DNA of 64,000 bases from Ampullaceana balthica. Lineage: Eukaryota; Mollusca; Gastropoda; Lymnaeidae. Shown piece by piece: positions 10,487 to 20,280 of this stretch. The translations under genes were made by a program, and so were the position numbers. Position 1 is the stretch's first letter; every line of letters begins with the position of its first letter. The stretch covers positions 807,001-871,000 of the forward strand of contig CALYLW010000164.1 in the NCBI GenBank assembly GCA_944989445.1, read 5' to 3'. The notes beneath the pieces are model-generated. The model worked only from the letters and a program-made list of their open reading frames with translations, was not told the origin of the DNA and did no database searches.

Positions 10487-10745
10487 TAGGGGCGTACCGG
10501 ATTTCACCTGCGTCTCAGGTAAATCTGGAATCTGGATATATTTACAAATCCAGCCATATTTGCAAATCCGGCTCCTTTAGAAATTTTCTTCATAAATCCG
10601 GCTAAATCCGGCTTGCCGGCTTTGCGATAAAATATATATTAATTATAGCTACGGCTCCGGAGAATTTGGAATCCGGCAATTTTTACGAATCTGGCTTCGG
10701 CTCCGGCCGGATTTCACTTCATAAATCCGGCCGAATCAAATTCGA
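10487..10745. mobile_element. CCGGAT-rich transposon fragment
   Basis: Dense alternation of AAATCCGGC and GCCGGATTT motifs, starting near AGGGGCGTACCGGATTTC. Same family as 4045, 12507, 28645 and 34840. No coding sequence seen. Confidence 0.6.
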
Positions 10746-10880
10746 TTATCGGTTTGGGAAATTTAAAACCGATTGGCGCTTTCAAATCCGATTATCGTTT
10801 AACAGCGTTAGTCATGTTGGAAAATGGGGGGGGAAAAGAACGGGCAGAAACAAACATTAAAAATATATATATATAAAATT

Positions 10881-10952
10881 CGTTCCCGCTGGGGTTTGAT
10901 CCCAGGACTTTCCGCGTGCAAGGCAGACGTGATAACCAATACACTACTAATC
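10881..10952 (-). tRNA. tRNA-Val-like pseudogene or SINE head
   Basis: The minus strand has a D-arm (GTAGTGTATTGGTTATCACG), an anticodon stem TCTGC/GCGGA around loop CTTGCAC, and a perfect T-arm CTGGG-ATCAAAC-CCCAG followed by CGGGAAC. The body resembles tRNA-Val, but the loop reads TGC where Val would have TAC. The 5' acceptor strand no longer pairs with the 3' strand. It is therefore a decayed copy or a SINE-type head, not a working tRNA. Confidence 0.6.
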
Positions 10953-11194
10953 ATATGTTATTCTGTGAAGGGAAAATGCGACTGAGGCTTTTTGCCACCC
11001 CCCCCCTAAATTTTCATCCCACCACGCTGGGATTTTTCGACACCAGCGGGGGTCATTCGTTATTTGCACATTGTCGTTTAGGAGAAATATATATATAGAT
11101 GATATGCACTGTTCGGAGTTTTCCCATGCAGCTAACAGTACAGTTTTTATTATTATTACACGCTTTTATTTAAGTCACACTGTTTGTATGTTGT

Positions 11195-11560
11195 ATCCAT
11201 CCATCCTTCCTTCAAATCTTGAAACTTAAAATTAAACCACTTCTGATGGTCCAATAGATCTCAAAATTTTACCTCAGATAGATCTTGGATGACAATGCAT
11301 TGTATCAAAATTTCAGATCGATCGAATGTACCGTAATTAAATTAATCAATTTTTAGTTTATCTCTATTTATCACTATTTAAAATGTATAGTCGTCTGCTA
11401 GAGTTGACCTCCACGGCTCACTGGTTTCACTCCAGCCTTCGTTTACCAAACTCCCGTGTTTACATCAATGGCAGGGGAGATCAGCGCGTTTCAGTCTGTA
11501 AATGTTTGTAAATAAAAGCGTGTCCTTTTAAAAAAAGATTTTTTTTACATTTTACTAATT
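11195..11560 (+). mobile_element. Rolling-circle-like element, second copy of the 2085 variant
   Basis: Closely matches 2085-2460 across the TTTCAGATCGATCGAATG core, the 'CACGGCTCACTGGTTTCACT' block and the CAGTCTGTAAATGTTTG block. Non-coding. Confidence 0.7.
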
Positions 11561-11740
11561 TTTAGTTTAAGGTTTATTTATTCCTTTTATTGAAGAGTAT
11601 GAAGTTTTACAAGGATTGCTATACTGAATAAGAAATCAATTCGCAAAAAGGATGCATCGTGAATAGGATAACTTAATGCAACAGGATCATATTACGGTGC
11701 AGGATCCCATCAGAATGTGGGATCGTTTGCGGGACAGGAC

Positions 11741-11912
11741 CAATGTTCCTTTTAAAAAGCTGCGCAGATATCTGACCGACGCCGCGCAGCAGTTTAGAAT
11801 TACAGCGCAGCAAATTTTGTAAAATATTGCACACAAAAAATGGTTATTGTGCAGCTTTGCACACGAGTTTTTCACTTTGCACACGGACCAATGAACCTCA
11901 GTGGGAACATTG
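11741..11912. mobile_element. hAT-type MITE, CAATGTTCC family
   Basis: CAATGTTCCTTTTAAAAAGC to GTGGGAACATTG, about 172 bp, with the internal CGCCGCGCAGCAG and TTTGCACACG motifs of the family. The flanks GACAGGAC and GACAAGAT match at only some positions, so the duplication is decayed. Confidence 0.75.
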
Positions 11913-12505
11913 GACAAGATCCATTAAAAAAAACCGGACTAGCAAATTTAACTTTAGATTCAGATTACTTCTTTTCTTCTTGATCAGTTAGTAAAAAAAT
12001 ATATATATACCCTTAAAACCTTTGAACAAGTAATCGAGATGTTAACACTGAAAGAAAATAGTACACTTTTTGTATAGCCTACATTTTTGCCAAATATGCT
12101 ATTGACAAAAAAAAACAACTCACCTCAAATGACTGCAGTGTAATTTCAATTGTTCCAATTAACTAAATATAAAAAAATCAATTAAAAAATTTAATTAACT
12201 TCATCAGGTATGACTAGAATGCTAACCACGTTTTTCACATCATTAAAAAAATATCATCCGGACAACTCATCAAATTGTTAACGATTCATTGCAGAATGAG
12301 CTTCAGAGCAAATGATTAAATCTTTTGTCATCTATAATCATAACGCATAACTTTGAGCTTGCTTAACTGTGACCCCACCAGTTAAAAATACATTACGTCT
12401 TTTGTTTAATTACAACTACAGCACAGATGCTACTCTAACTCTGCTTGCACGATGCTTATTTTTTAGTTTGAAGTAGATGAAACCCCGTCGTTAATGTTAT
12501 GGACT
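11913..12505. other. AT-rich intergenic stretch, no gene seen
   Basis: No frame, repeat or RNA that I can support. Confidence 0.4.
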
Positions 12506-12506
12506 T

Positions 12507-12640
12507 AGGGATGTACCGGATTTCAGCACCGTCTCCGGCAATTAATCCGGAATCCGGCAACTTTTTTTTACAAATCCAGCTTCGGCAGAACTTCTCGTCA
12601 TAAATCCGTCCAAATCCGGCTCCGACCGGATTTCAAAAAT
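12507..12640. mobile_element. Left end of CCGGAT-rich transposon
   Basis: Begins TTAGGGATGTACCGGATTTC and continues with GGCAATTAATCCGGAATCC-type motifs. Its terminus is the inverse of the end at 4130-4143. Confidence 0.6.
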
Positions 12641-12715
12641 TAGAAAATTTAAAAAAAATGTTTCTGGTGAATATTATTTTTTTCATAATCGAATTAAATA
12701 GGTTACATATATGGT

Positions 12716-13240
12716 TACATGTCAAAAAGGCGAAAACAAAAAGGGCGACGTCAAAAGGGCGAAAACAAAAATAGCGTAGTAAAAAAAGGCGAAAGCCAAA
12801 ATGGGCGCAAAACAAAAAAGGCGAAATAAAAAGGTGAAAAAAAAAGGCGATATTAAAAAGGGCGAAAGTAAAACTAAGTGAACTAATTGCACCTGAGATT
12901 AAATTCAAATTTATTAAAAAATTTTCAATCAAATGTTCACATAATAATAGTAATGTAGTGACAATATTTAAATATGATAATGTAGTGTAATATCTATGAC
13001 TATACTAAACTTGAAGTTTAAAGTTATGAGCGATGCCGCTCAGGAAATTCTAACCCTAACCCTAACCCCTAACCCTGACATGATTTCGCATTTTTGTCTT
13101 TTCGCCTTAATTGTTTTCGCCTTTTTTGTTTTTCGCCGTTTTTATCTTGCCCTTTTTGGCTTTCGCCTTTTTCATTTTCGCTCATATTGTTTCGCCTTTT
13201 TTGTTTTCGCTCTTATTGTTTCGCCCTTTTGACGTGATAC
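12716..13240. mobile_element. Palindromic element built of GGCGAAA motifs
   Basis: The left arm (12716-12870) repeats AAAAAGGCGAAAACAAAAA-type units. The right arm (13090-13240) carries the inverse TTTTCGCCTTTTTTGTTTTC. Outer ends match as inverse (GACGTCAAAAGGGCGAAA and TTTCGCCCTTTTGACGT). The spacer holds a telomere-like tract. No coding sequence; the open frames across it (F/A-rich) are composition artefacts. Confidence 0.75.
13049..13076. repeat. Interstitial telomere-like repeats
   Basis: Three to four CCCTAA-type units, one with an extra C. This equals the TTAGGG telomere repeat used by molluscs and most animals. It sits in the centre of the palindromic element. Confidence 0.85.
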
Positions 13241-13969
13241 CTACATATAGGGGATATGATTCTGAGCCCCCCCCCCTTTTTTTCCCCTACGACAAGGAGA
13301 CGTCGAATAGTGTCACGGCCCCCCACCCACCCCCAAGGTTTGTGTGCCCTAGGGAAAAGCAATCTAAACACCCTAAAAGATATCTAAAAAAATTAAGGAT
13401 TGTAACAGATTCAACTACTTTTATACCTTTACTTTACATCATGGCTACACTGTCTTGTAGATAATAACTGTTGTGTTTGTCAAAAATGTGTGTATTATGA
13501 AATACTAGTGTATTACCCGTCAAAAATAACGGAAGTTTTCAAAATAAATACATTTCAGCTGAAATCTTTTTTTTTAATGCACATCATAATAAAAAGTAAT
13601 GTAATACAGAACTTTAATTTATTTAATTTATTTTTATTTTATTCATTTATTTTCATATTGCACAATTTTATATGGAACGTTCGAAAAGAGTTATTTTTGG
13701 TGCAGTAATTTGGTGCACTGCTTTCTAAAATTAGTAGCGTACGGACGTGACATACATTGCAAATTATGTATGTTGATTTTGTTTGTCCTCAATCATGAAC
13801 TTGGATATCATTACAAAAATTATATTTTTTTTAAAGTACGTTCCCGGGATGGTAAATGTCGAATTATTTTTTTTAAACGTTAATACTCATGGTTGGGGGA
13901 GGGGAAAAATGTATGTTTTTTGTTTTTGTTTACTTATATAAGCTACACACCAATTAGTTTAAGCATAAG

Positions 13970-14640
13970 CCACTGGGGAAATGGATGGATCTCGACCAAA
14001 CTTGGCATATAAAAAACTTGATAGCCCATATTAACGTTCTATAGGGCATTGAACTCCTAATTTTTATACCTTCGTGGCCGGGGGCCCCAAATCTTTTGTT
14101 TCGTTAACGTTTAACACTTCCCTTCTGATTTTACATGATTTTGACAATTATTGAGAAATAGAGCCCTTCAAATCCAGAAATTTTTATCTTGGGCCTGGGG
14201 GCCCTTTTTGTTATTTTCTTTCCCTATATTAGCAATATAAATATTATTTTATTCATCCGATCGTAATTAAATTTTGGGAAGTTGATGAATGCATTCTGGA
14301 TAAGTTTTTCGCATAAAGAGTATTAATAAGAATGACTATGGGGCCCGGGACCCATAATGTCATTTTTATCCTTATTTAGGCTATCTAAAATGTATCTTGA
14401 CCATACTTAATACATAAAAACTTGATTGCATATAATAAAATATGATAAGGCATTGAACTCACAATGTTCATTCCTTCAGTGCCCGGGGCCCAAGATCTTT
14501 TTGCGTGCATTTTAAAGTCTTAGTTCATTTTTCGATATTAAATTATCGTGAAAAAAAAATGAAAAATTTCTCAAGCATAATCCAGATAGAAATCTTCAGG
14601 TCTTTTACATCTTGCTCAGTTTCGTCCTGGGGACCCTTCA
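13970..14640. repeat. Repeat family with GGGCCCGGGGCCC blocks
   Basis: Two related units of roughly 350 bp share 'TGGATGGATCT(C/T)GACCA', 'CATTGAACTC' and a 'GGCC(G/C)GGGGCCC' block. Further units are at 15945-16510. Non-coding and degenerate; the superfamily is unknown to me. Confidence 0.6.
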
Positions 14641-15290
14641 TCATCATTGTCCTTTGATTCTGTGAACATAGGGCCCTGTCAAAGCGCATCTACACGTCCC
14701 TTGCATCAAAGATTCAGCTCTTCCCATCCTTCCAGCTACCGTCGCTTCATGTCTTCTCGATGTCGCTTGACCCTGGGGGTCCATCGCCTAGCCCTGCTGT
14801 ATCTTTCTGAGGTGGCCAATCGCATCTCGACTGTCGTACCCTGATTGTTGTACACTGGTTCTTTGCCACACCTCTCCCAGCTTGAGTTTTCGACTATCGG
14901 CTAAGGCTTGTTACAGCTGGGTCATTTTTTGCTGTCTCTGTCGTCCCCTGTTTCGTCCTAGTAGCCGTTTTACATGGGTTAGACCTTACACGTTTTACAT
15001 GTGTAGATCCAGACTGTTTCAGTGGCAGCTGTCGCGCAAATTTATCTCGTCGTGTCCCTCTGCCCCCTGCACACGACCACATCAAGTCCCGTGGCCTGGT
15101 GAGCGTTTTTCTTGGATGATCCATCTTGCGAGTTTTTTTCAAATTTTTCAGATCATCTCATCTGCTCATGTGAGTCTGTGGGACTGGCAAGTCATCAGCA
15201 AACTCAAATCTTCTTTGGGGACCCTATGCCATTTAAAAAAGAAAAAGATTTAGCGTCTGTACTAGCATTCATCAGATGACATGAGTTTTT
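14641..15290. other. GC-richer segment, probably old transposon coding remnant
   Basis: Clearly less AT-rich than its surroundings, with open but short frames on both strands (123 aa plus at 14882, 82 aa minus at 14894). The minus translation looks protein-like, with basic Ser/Thr-rich text ending in TAKNDPAVTSLSR, but I cannot name a domain. I treat it as an unassigned repeat-derived region. Confidence 0.35.
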
Positions 15291-15323
15291 GAGTACGCAC
15301 CCCTGAAGGGGTTCTGTCTTTGT

Positions 15324-15712
15324 TAAATCCCATATATCAACTTCACCGTCTTGTCTGTCTGTCATGGTCACGCCCGTGGAAAAACAAAAGTAAAAAATGG
15401 CCCACTTCTCTTGATCCATGCATTGCATCAAACTTTCAGATAGATCGAATGTACCGTACTTAAATTAATGCATTTTAGATTATCTCTATGTATCTAAATT
15501 TAGCATGTAAAGCTTTGTTCTAGACTGTCGCGCGGTGCGTATTATATTGAACATGCTTTATAATATTTTCCCGATTTGTAAATGTTTATGCTAGTCTGTT
15601 GCGCGGTGCGTATTATATTGAACATAATCAATACTTTTAGTTATGTCTTAGTTATGTCTCATATATAAGTGATTTATAGTAAAAGACATTGTTTTTACGG
15701 GTTGTTTAAATA
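15324..15712 (+). mobile_element. Rolling-circle-like element, minisatellite-cargo variant
   Basis: Starts AAATCCCATATATCAACTTC, then TGTCTGTCTG microsatellite, then the core TTTCAGATAGATCGAATG. Two spaced copies of GCGCGGTGCGTATTATATTG follow, then the 3' part TAAGTGATTTATAG with a GTTTTTACGGG end. This copy links the plain array units at 51269-55546 with the 'cargo' variants at 6213, 33246 and 36310. Confidence 0.7.
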
Positions 15713-15944
15713 AAAAAAAGTTAACTCTCATACGGGGCCGGGGCAGTGGCGTAGATAGGAATTTGTAAGGGTTTCGGGACCCGGGGGCTTAACCTCTTTG
15801 GGGGCCCCACATACATGGCGGTTGCGTAATATTTAATGTAAAAAAAAAGGAAACTAATTTGGGAGCCCCTCAAGTGGGGGCCCGGGGGAACTTTCGAATC
15901 TGGACCCCTTTCTCCTCCAATAGCTACGCCGCTGAACCGGGTCC

Positions 15945-16520
15945 CCAAAATATCTTCTTTTTTTTCCTTATATGAGCTATAGTCAAAATTATTCTAACAT
16001 CAACTACTAAGCAAATAGATGGATCTTGAGGAAACGTGGTACATAAAAACTTGGTGGCCCATATTAAAATAGTGTAGGGCATTGAACTCAAAATGAACAT
16101 TTCTTTGGGGCCGGGGCCCCAAATCTTTGTTTTCGTAAACGTTTAGGATTTTCTTCCCCATTTATTTTATAGGACCTTGACATATATTAATTAATTTATC
16201 CTTTACGATCCAGATAGAGATAAACATATGTTTCTAGCTTTACATCTTGCACCAAATGGGCCCGGGGGCCCCTTGATATCTTTTTATTCTTGTATAAGCA
16301 TTATAAGTATTATTTTTCGATCGCTATAAAACTTAAGTATGTTATTGAGGACACTTCAGCAAAGGTTTCTAGCATTAAAAAGAATTGAAATAAAACTAAA
16401 AGGGCCGGGGCTCCCAAGGTTGTTTTTTCTTTATATGAGCTGAATAAGATTTTTTTTATTTAAACATGAAACGCTGGGTTAGTGGATGGATCTTGACCAG
16501 ACGTGGTACATAAACATTAT
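15945..16520. repeat. Further GGGCCC-block repeat units
   Basis: Same motifs as 13970-14640 (GGATCTTGA, CATTGAACTC, GGGGCCGGGGCCCC), truncated at the right by the hAT element at 16532. Confidence 0.55.
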
Positions 16521-16531
16521 ATATATATTTA

Positions 16532-17135
16532 TTAGGGCTGTTAACGATTAATTTAAATTTAATCGTTAAGTTTTGAAAAATTAACGATTAATTAATCGTT
16601 AATTTCGATTAAAGTCAAAAATTGAAATTTATGGTGTCATTGGTAACATTTATCGAAATACTTGTCAAAAATCGAAATAACACTGGAATGTCTTCTCTAT
16701 ATGACATCTTTTAACCAACAACGCAAACTGACAAGTGTATTGACATTATTTGGTTCAAGTGATGAGCGGGTCTTATTGACAATATAACCAGCCGAGCTGA
16801 ACCATCGTTCACATAGCCTTAGATTGTCTCAGCTGAAGTTTCTGATACTGTAGTGGATGTTTGGTTCGCAGGTGATATGTAAACGAAGTGTTAGAACCAT
16901 GGTAGCTTTGTTCCCTTTAAGCAGCGCGGCTGCGAAGATATTTGACCGACGCCACGCAGGAGTTTAGTTAGAATCGCCGCGCAGCAAATTTGTAAAATAT
17001 TGCACAAAAAATGGGCGTTGTGCAACTTTGCACACGATTTTTTTTAAAACTTTGCACACGGACCAATGAAGCTTAGATTTAGAGGTAACATTGCATGGTA
17101 GGCAAATGATTTCTCTCAATGGACACATAATCCTG
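16532..17135 (-). mobile_element. hAT element with TTAGGGCTGTTAACG end, carrying a nested MITE
   Basis: The left end TTAGGGCTGTTAACGATTAA matches the element at 28866. On the minus strand near 16740-16860 a transposase fragment reads LCERWFSSAGYIVNKTRSSL followed by EPNNVNTLV, the C-terminal hAT dimerisation region. The MITE at 16906-17093 is inserted in it. The right terminus is not recognisable. Confidence 0.75.
16906..17093. mobile_element. CAATGTTCCC MITE nested in the hAT
   Basis: Perfect 8-bp duplication CATGGTAG (16898-16905 and 17094-17101). The left end has mutated to CTTTGTTCCC; the right end is GGTAACATTG. The same site is used in the second hAT copy (29231). Confidence 0.88.
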
Positions 17136-17587
17136 ATTGCAATTTATTAGGATTTTGTAATTTACATCTTGCACCATTTGGGGAGCTGGCGCCTATTGTG
17201 CTTTTTAAAAAATGTTATAAGTAGGGACCAACCAGAAATCGCTCCGGACATTCGCCCCGGCCGGATATCGGGTTTTTCGGAACTATTCGCCTCGGCAAAT
17301 AGTAGGCAAGCAAATAGGCTTGATCATTTCTGTGACCCCAACGCGTCATAGGCCATTCGGTCATATCTATTTTTAGGCTCTTCGTTGTCAGTAAGGTCAA
17401 ACTTTCTCAAACATGGCTAGCAACAGTGTGTTTAATAGTGTTATAGTGCTATCTGAAAACGATGTTCCAGGTGCTATTTTGGACAAAAAAGATATTTCTT
17501 CTCACTCAGTTTTGCAGCCGAAAAAAGTTATTAAAATGTCGAAGACTTAAAACTTTAATAAATAAGCCGTAACATAGTATTTTAAAT

Positions 17588-18350
17588 TATTTAAAGATGA
17601 GTGTAAGCGTTCATATTCGTAACTACGGTAAACACTAGTCCTAGCGTAGTCAATTATTAACATATATGTATTTTAATATTGTTTTCCTTGGCCCTTGCCT
17701 TATAAAAATATATGCCTTTAGTAATAAACTTACACTAAGATTATGACTTTAATTATAATTACATCATATTATGAAAGAATAAACTTCATGGACGAACGAG
17801 CAACTAGAACTAGTTACTACTAACTTATTACTAGAGCCAGAGCTCACGCCTCAAGTCAGAGCAGATGCAGAGTCACTAATTCATTTACATAATTCATGCT
17901 CGCAAGGACGTTCCATTTCGCATAATATCATATTACATAATATAACCATCTATTGATATTTTAATTTAAATAAATAAGCCTAGGCCTAAGCATTTATTTA
18001 AGATGAGTGAAAGTGTAAGCGGTCGTTCCGGCCGTCGCCACTAGTACTAGTCACTAGTGCTAACAAACTTATATTTAATATAAATTGTTTTCGTTGGTTC
18101 ATATAAATTATATATGCCTTAGTATTTATTAGTAATAAACTTACACTAAGATTATGATTTTAATTATAATTACATCATACGTTTTAGAAGTAAATAGTAT
18201 TTGAATGTATAAAATTCTCGGACGAATGAGCGAATGAACTAAAAATAAAAAAGTATAGTCTGTATATTTACATATTAATATTAAATTCACTCTCGCAAGG
18301 AAGCTCTATTTCGCATTATTATAATATATCAAATAATATGACCTTATATT
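17588..18350. repeat. Tandem duplication, two units of about 400 bp
   Basis: Units at about 17588-17965 and 17996-18350 share AAGATGAGTG, GTAATAAACTTACACTAAGA, TTATAATTACATCAT, GGACGAA(C/T)GAGC and CTCGCAAGGA(C/A)G in the same order. AT-rich, no coding potential seen. Confidence 0.7.
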
Positions 18351-18839
18351 TTTCTTTAAAATTCTATAAAATCAAGCTTTTGAACAAGTTTTAGATAATT
18401 TCAATGAGCGCATTCCCTCTAATAGTTATGAATAAATATTCACTACTTGACCTTACGGCACCTCAGGCGGTGACCTAGTTATAGATCGAGTCTATTATTA
18501 GACTTCCGGTAAATTATGACCAAGCCTATAGCCAAATGCCAAATATCTATAAAAAAAAACAACCTTAAAAATACAATTTTTGAATTCGATAAATATCAAG
18601 ATTAGTATACTTACAAATTGTCAAAAATATAACAAATTTAACCAAAGTTATAGAAATTAATAATTTGAAATTATAAAAATATTAAGTTAATAAACTAATT
18701 TTGTACAACAATGTCGTGTTTACTCATAGCGGTTAGCGCCACGCCGCCATATTTAAAATTTAAGCTGTTTAAATATCGAATAAAATAATAAAATAAATTG
18801 AAATTAAAGAAAATATATTACCTAAAATTAGCAAAGACT

Positions 18840-18955
18840 AATCCACTTTTTGCGCAATATTTTATAAAATTAGCTGCGCGGTATTTCTAAACAGCTACTC
18901 GGCATCGGTCAGATATCTGCGTGGCCGGGCTATCGCGCAGCTTATGGGAACATTG
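18840..18955. mobile_element. Inverted, partial CAATGTTCCC MITE
   Basis: Ends CTTATGGGAACATTG with internal GCTGCGCGG and CGCGCAGC, i.e. the family in reverse orientation. The distal end is lost. Confidence 0.6.
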
Positions 18956-18957
18956 GT

Positions 18958-19035
18958 TTTGGGTTCCCATTCGGACAGATGTCTGCCTTCACGGAGATTC
19001 GAACCCGTGCCCATCGGTACACCAGCCTTGTTGCC
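18958..19035 (-). mobile_element. SINE head fragment (tRNA-derived)
   Basis: On the minus strand a B-box GGTTCGAATCTC follows ACCGATGGGCACG and precedes GTGAAGGCAG. This matches the promoter part of the SINE at 23078-23372. Confidence 0.65.
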
Positions 19036-19433
19036 TTTTATTATTTAAATTTTTGAATAATAAATTACTATCTTAAGTTGAACTAACAGTAATGGTTCAG
19101 TACTTCGAAATAAGGATTTTTACCAAAAACCAGAACCAGAAATTTAACAGTTTACTTTACCAACCAATGAGGACACGAGGAACCATTTGCTCCTTCCACA
19201 TTTTAAAATTTAATTGAAGCCCACATTATTTTCCACCTCCTTGTTTCTGTAAAAACTTTTATTTAATTTTAGTAACATGTATTTCAAATGAAGATTTTCA
19301 ACTTCATAAATCGTTCGAGAGCCGCAATTTGAACACAGAAGAGCCGCATGCAGCCCCGCGAACATCAGTTTGGCCACCACTGATGTATGCCCTAGTTGAG
19401 TGGGTGATCAATAATAATATTGTAATGCAAATG

Positions 19434-19440
19434 TATATAA
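19434..19440 (+). promoter_or_regulatory. TATA box of the ependymin-related gene
   Basis: TATATAA followed by GAGG lies about 30 nt upstream of the region expected for transcription start (about 19465) and about 65 nt before a perfect splice donor. Position and spacing suggest a TATA-type promoter. No expression data support it. Confidence 0.55.
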
Positions 19441-19465
19441 GAGGAACTAAGTGGCGTGTGTGCAG

Positions 19466-19504
19466 ACTTGAGTAGCGCATTGCAAGCCTTGCATCCTCCA
19501 GCAG
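19466..19504 (+). other. Non-coding leader exon of the ependymin-related gene
   Basis: Ends CCTCCAGCAG directly before GTAAGT at 19505, an ideal 5' splice site. The next usable acceptor is TTGCATTTCCCAG ending at 20194, which gives a second exon that carries the start codon at 20281. The 5' limit is estimated from the TATA box. Confidence 0.55.
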
Positions 19505-19523
19505 GTAAGTAAACGATCTATAA

Positions 19524-19566
<43 letters not shown>

Positions 19567-20044
19567 TAATAAAAAAAATTAATAATAATTTAAAAAAAAT
19601 ATTTTAAAAAAATTCAGATCTTGGATCATGACTATATTTTTCAAATGATATTAATCCCAGACAGACATAAATCGTAAAAGCAGTTTATTGATGATGTGAG
19701 GTAAAGTGATTCAAGAAAGACCAGCCGTGGAGCTTGTACGGCGGCAGCTTTTACATCACTAACAAGACTGAATTCTAAAACTCATTCACGAGCGGCATTA
19801 ATTGATTGAAACTATAGAGTTACAAATGTACACAGTACACAGTACACAGTGAATGGCAGTGGTTAAAAAAAACAAAAACCAAAATAAATTAAATCATGAC
19901 AGCAACTAGTAAAAAAACAAAAAAGTTGTTCAACAACCCGAATCCTCGAATACCGTTCTTGTATTTCGACACAAGGATCCTCACACATTTCAAGTGGCTG
20001 GAAAATTCCTTAAAACTTTAGGAGATTGACAAAGGACATATCTT

Positions 20045-20165
20045 CTTTGAGACGTCTTATTTGAGGGAGGGGGCGGGGGTCTAACTTTTTGTGACGACGT
20101 GTGACAAGGGAGGAGGGTGTTAAAAAAATTGACCAAAATCGCGTGACATCATGTATGGGCGACCA
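20045..20165. mobile_element. Fragment of the GGCCGTCC MITE beside the first coding exon
   Basis: Holds the right half of the family (GTGACGACGTGTGACA, ACCAAAATCGCGTGACATCA, then TATGGGCG). It ends about 30 nt before the acceptor of the start-codon exon. Confidence 0.6.
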
Positions 20166-20280
20166 CGAAACAACAATTTCTTTGCATTTCCCAGCTGTAA
20201 GAACAACTCAACCGAAAAAAAACAACAATAACCGAATCCTAGACTATTTAGGCGACAGAGAAGCAACCCCCCGAAAAAAG

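Noticed and set aside
10881..10952. Functional tRNA
   Set aside because: The acceptor stem is not paired and the anticodon loop does not agree with the tRNA-Val-like body.
12633..13464. Phe-rich membrane proteins on both strands
   Set aside because: Composition artefact of T-rich GGCGAAA/TTTCGCC repeats in a palindromic element.
20101..20280. N-terminal extension of the ependymin-related protein to 20101
   Set aside because: The in-frame extension starts in a MITE and crosses a strong splice acceptor at 20194; the signal peptide begins exactly at 20281.
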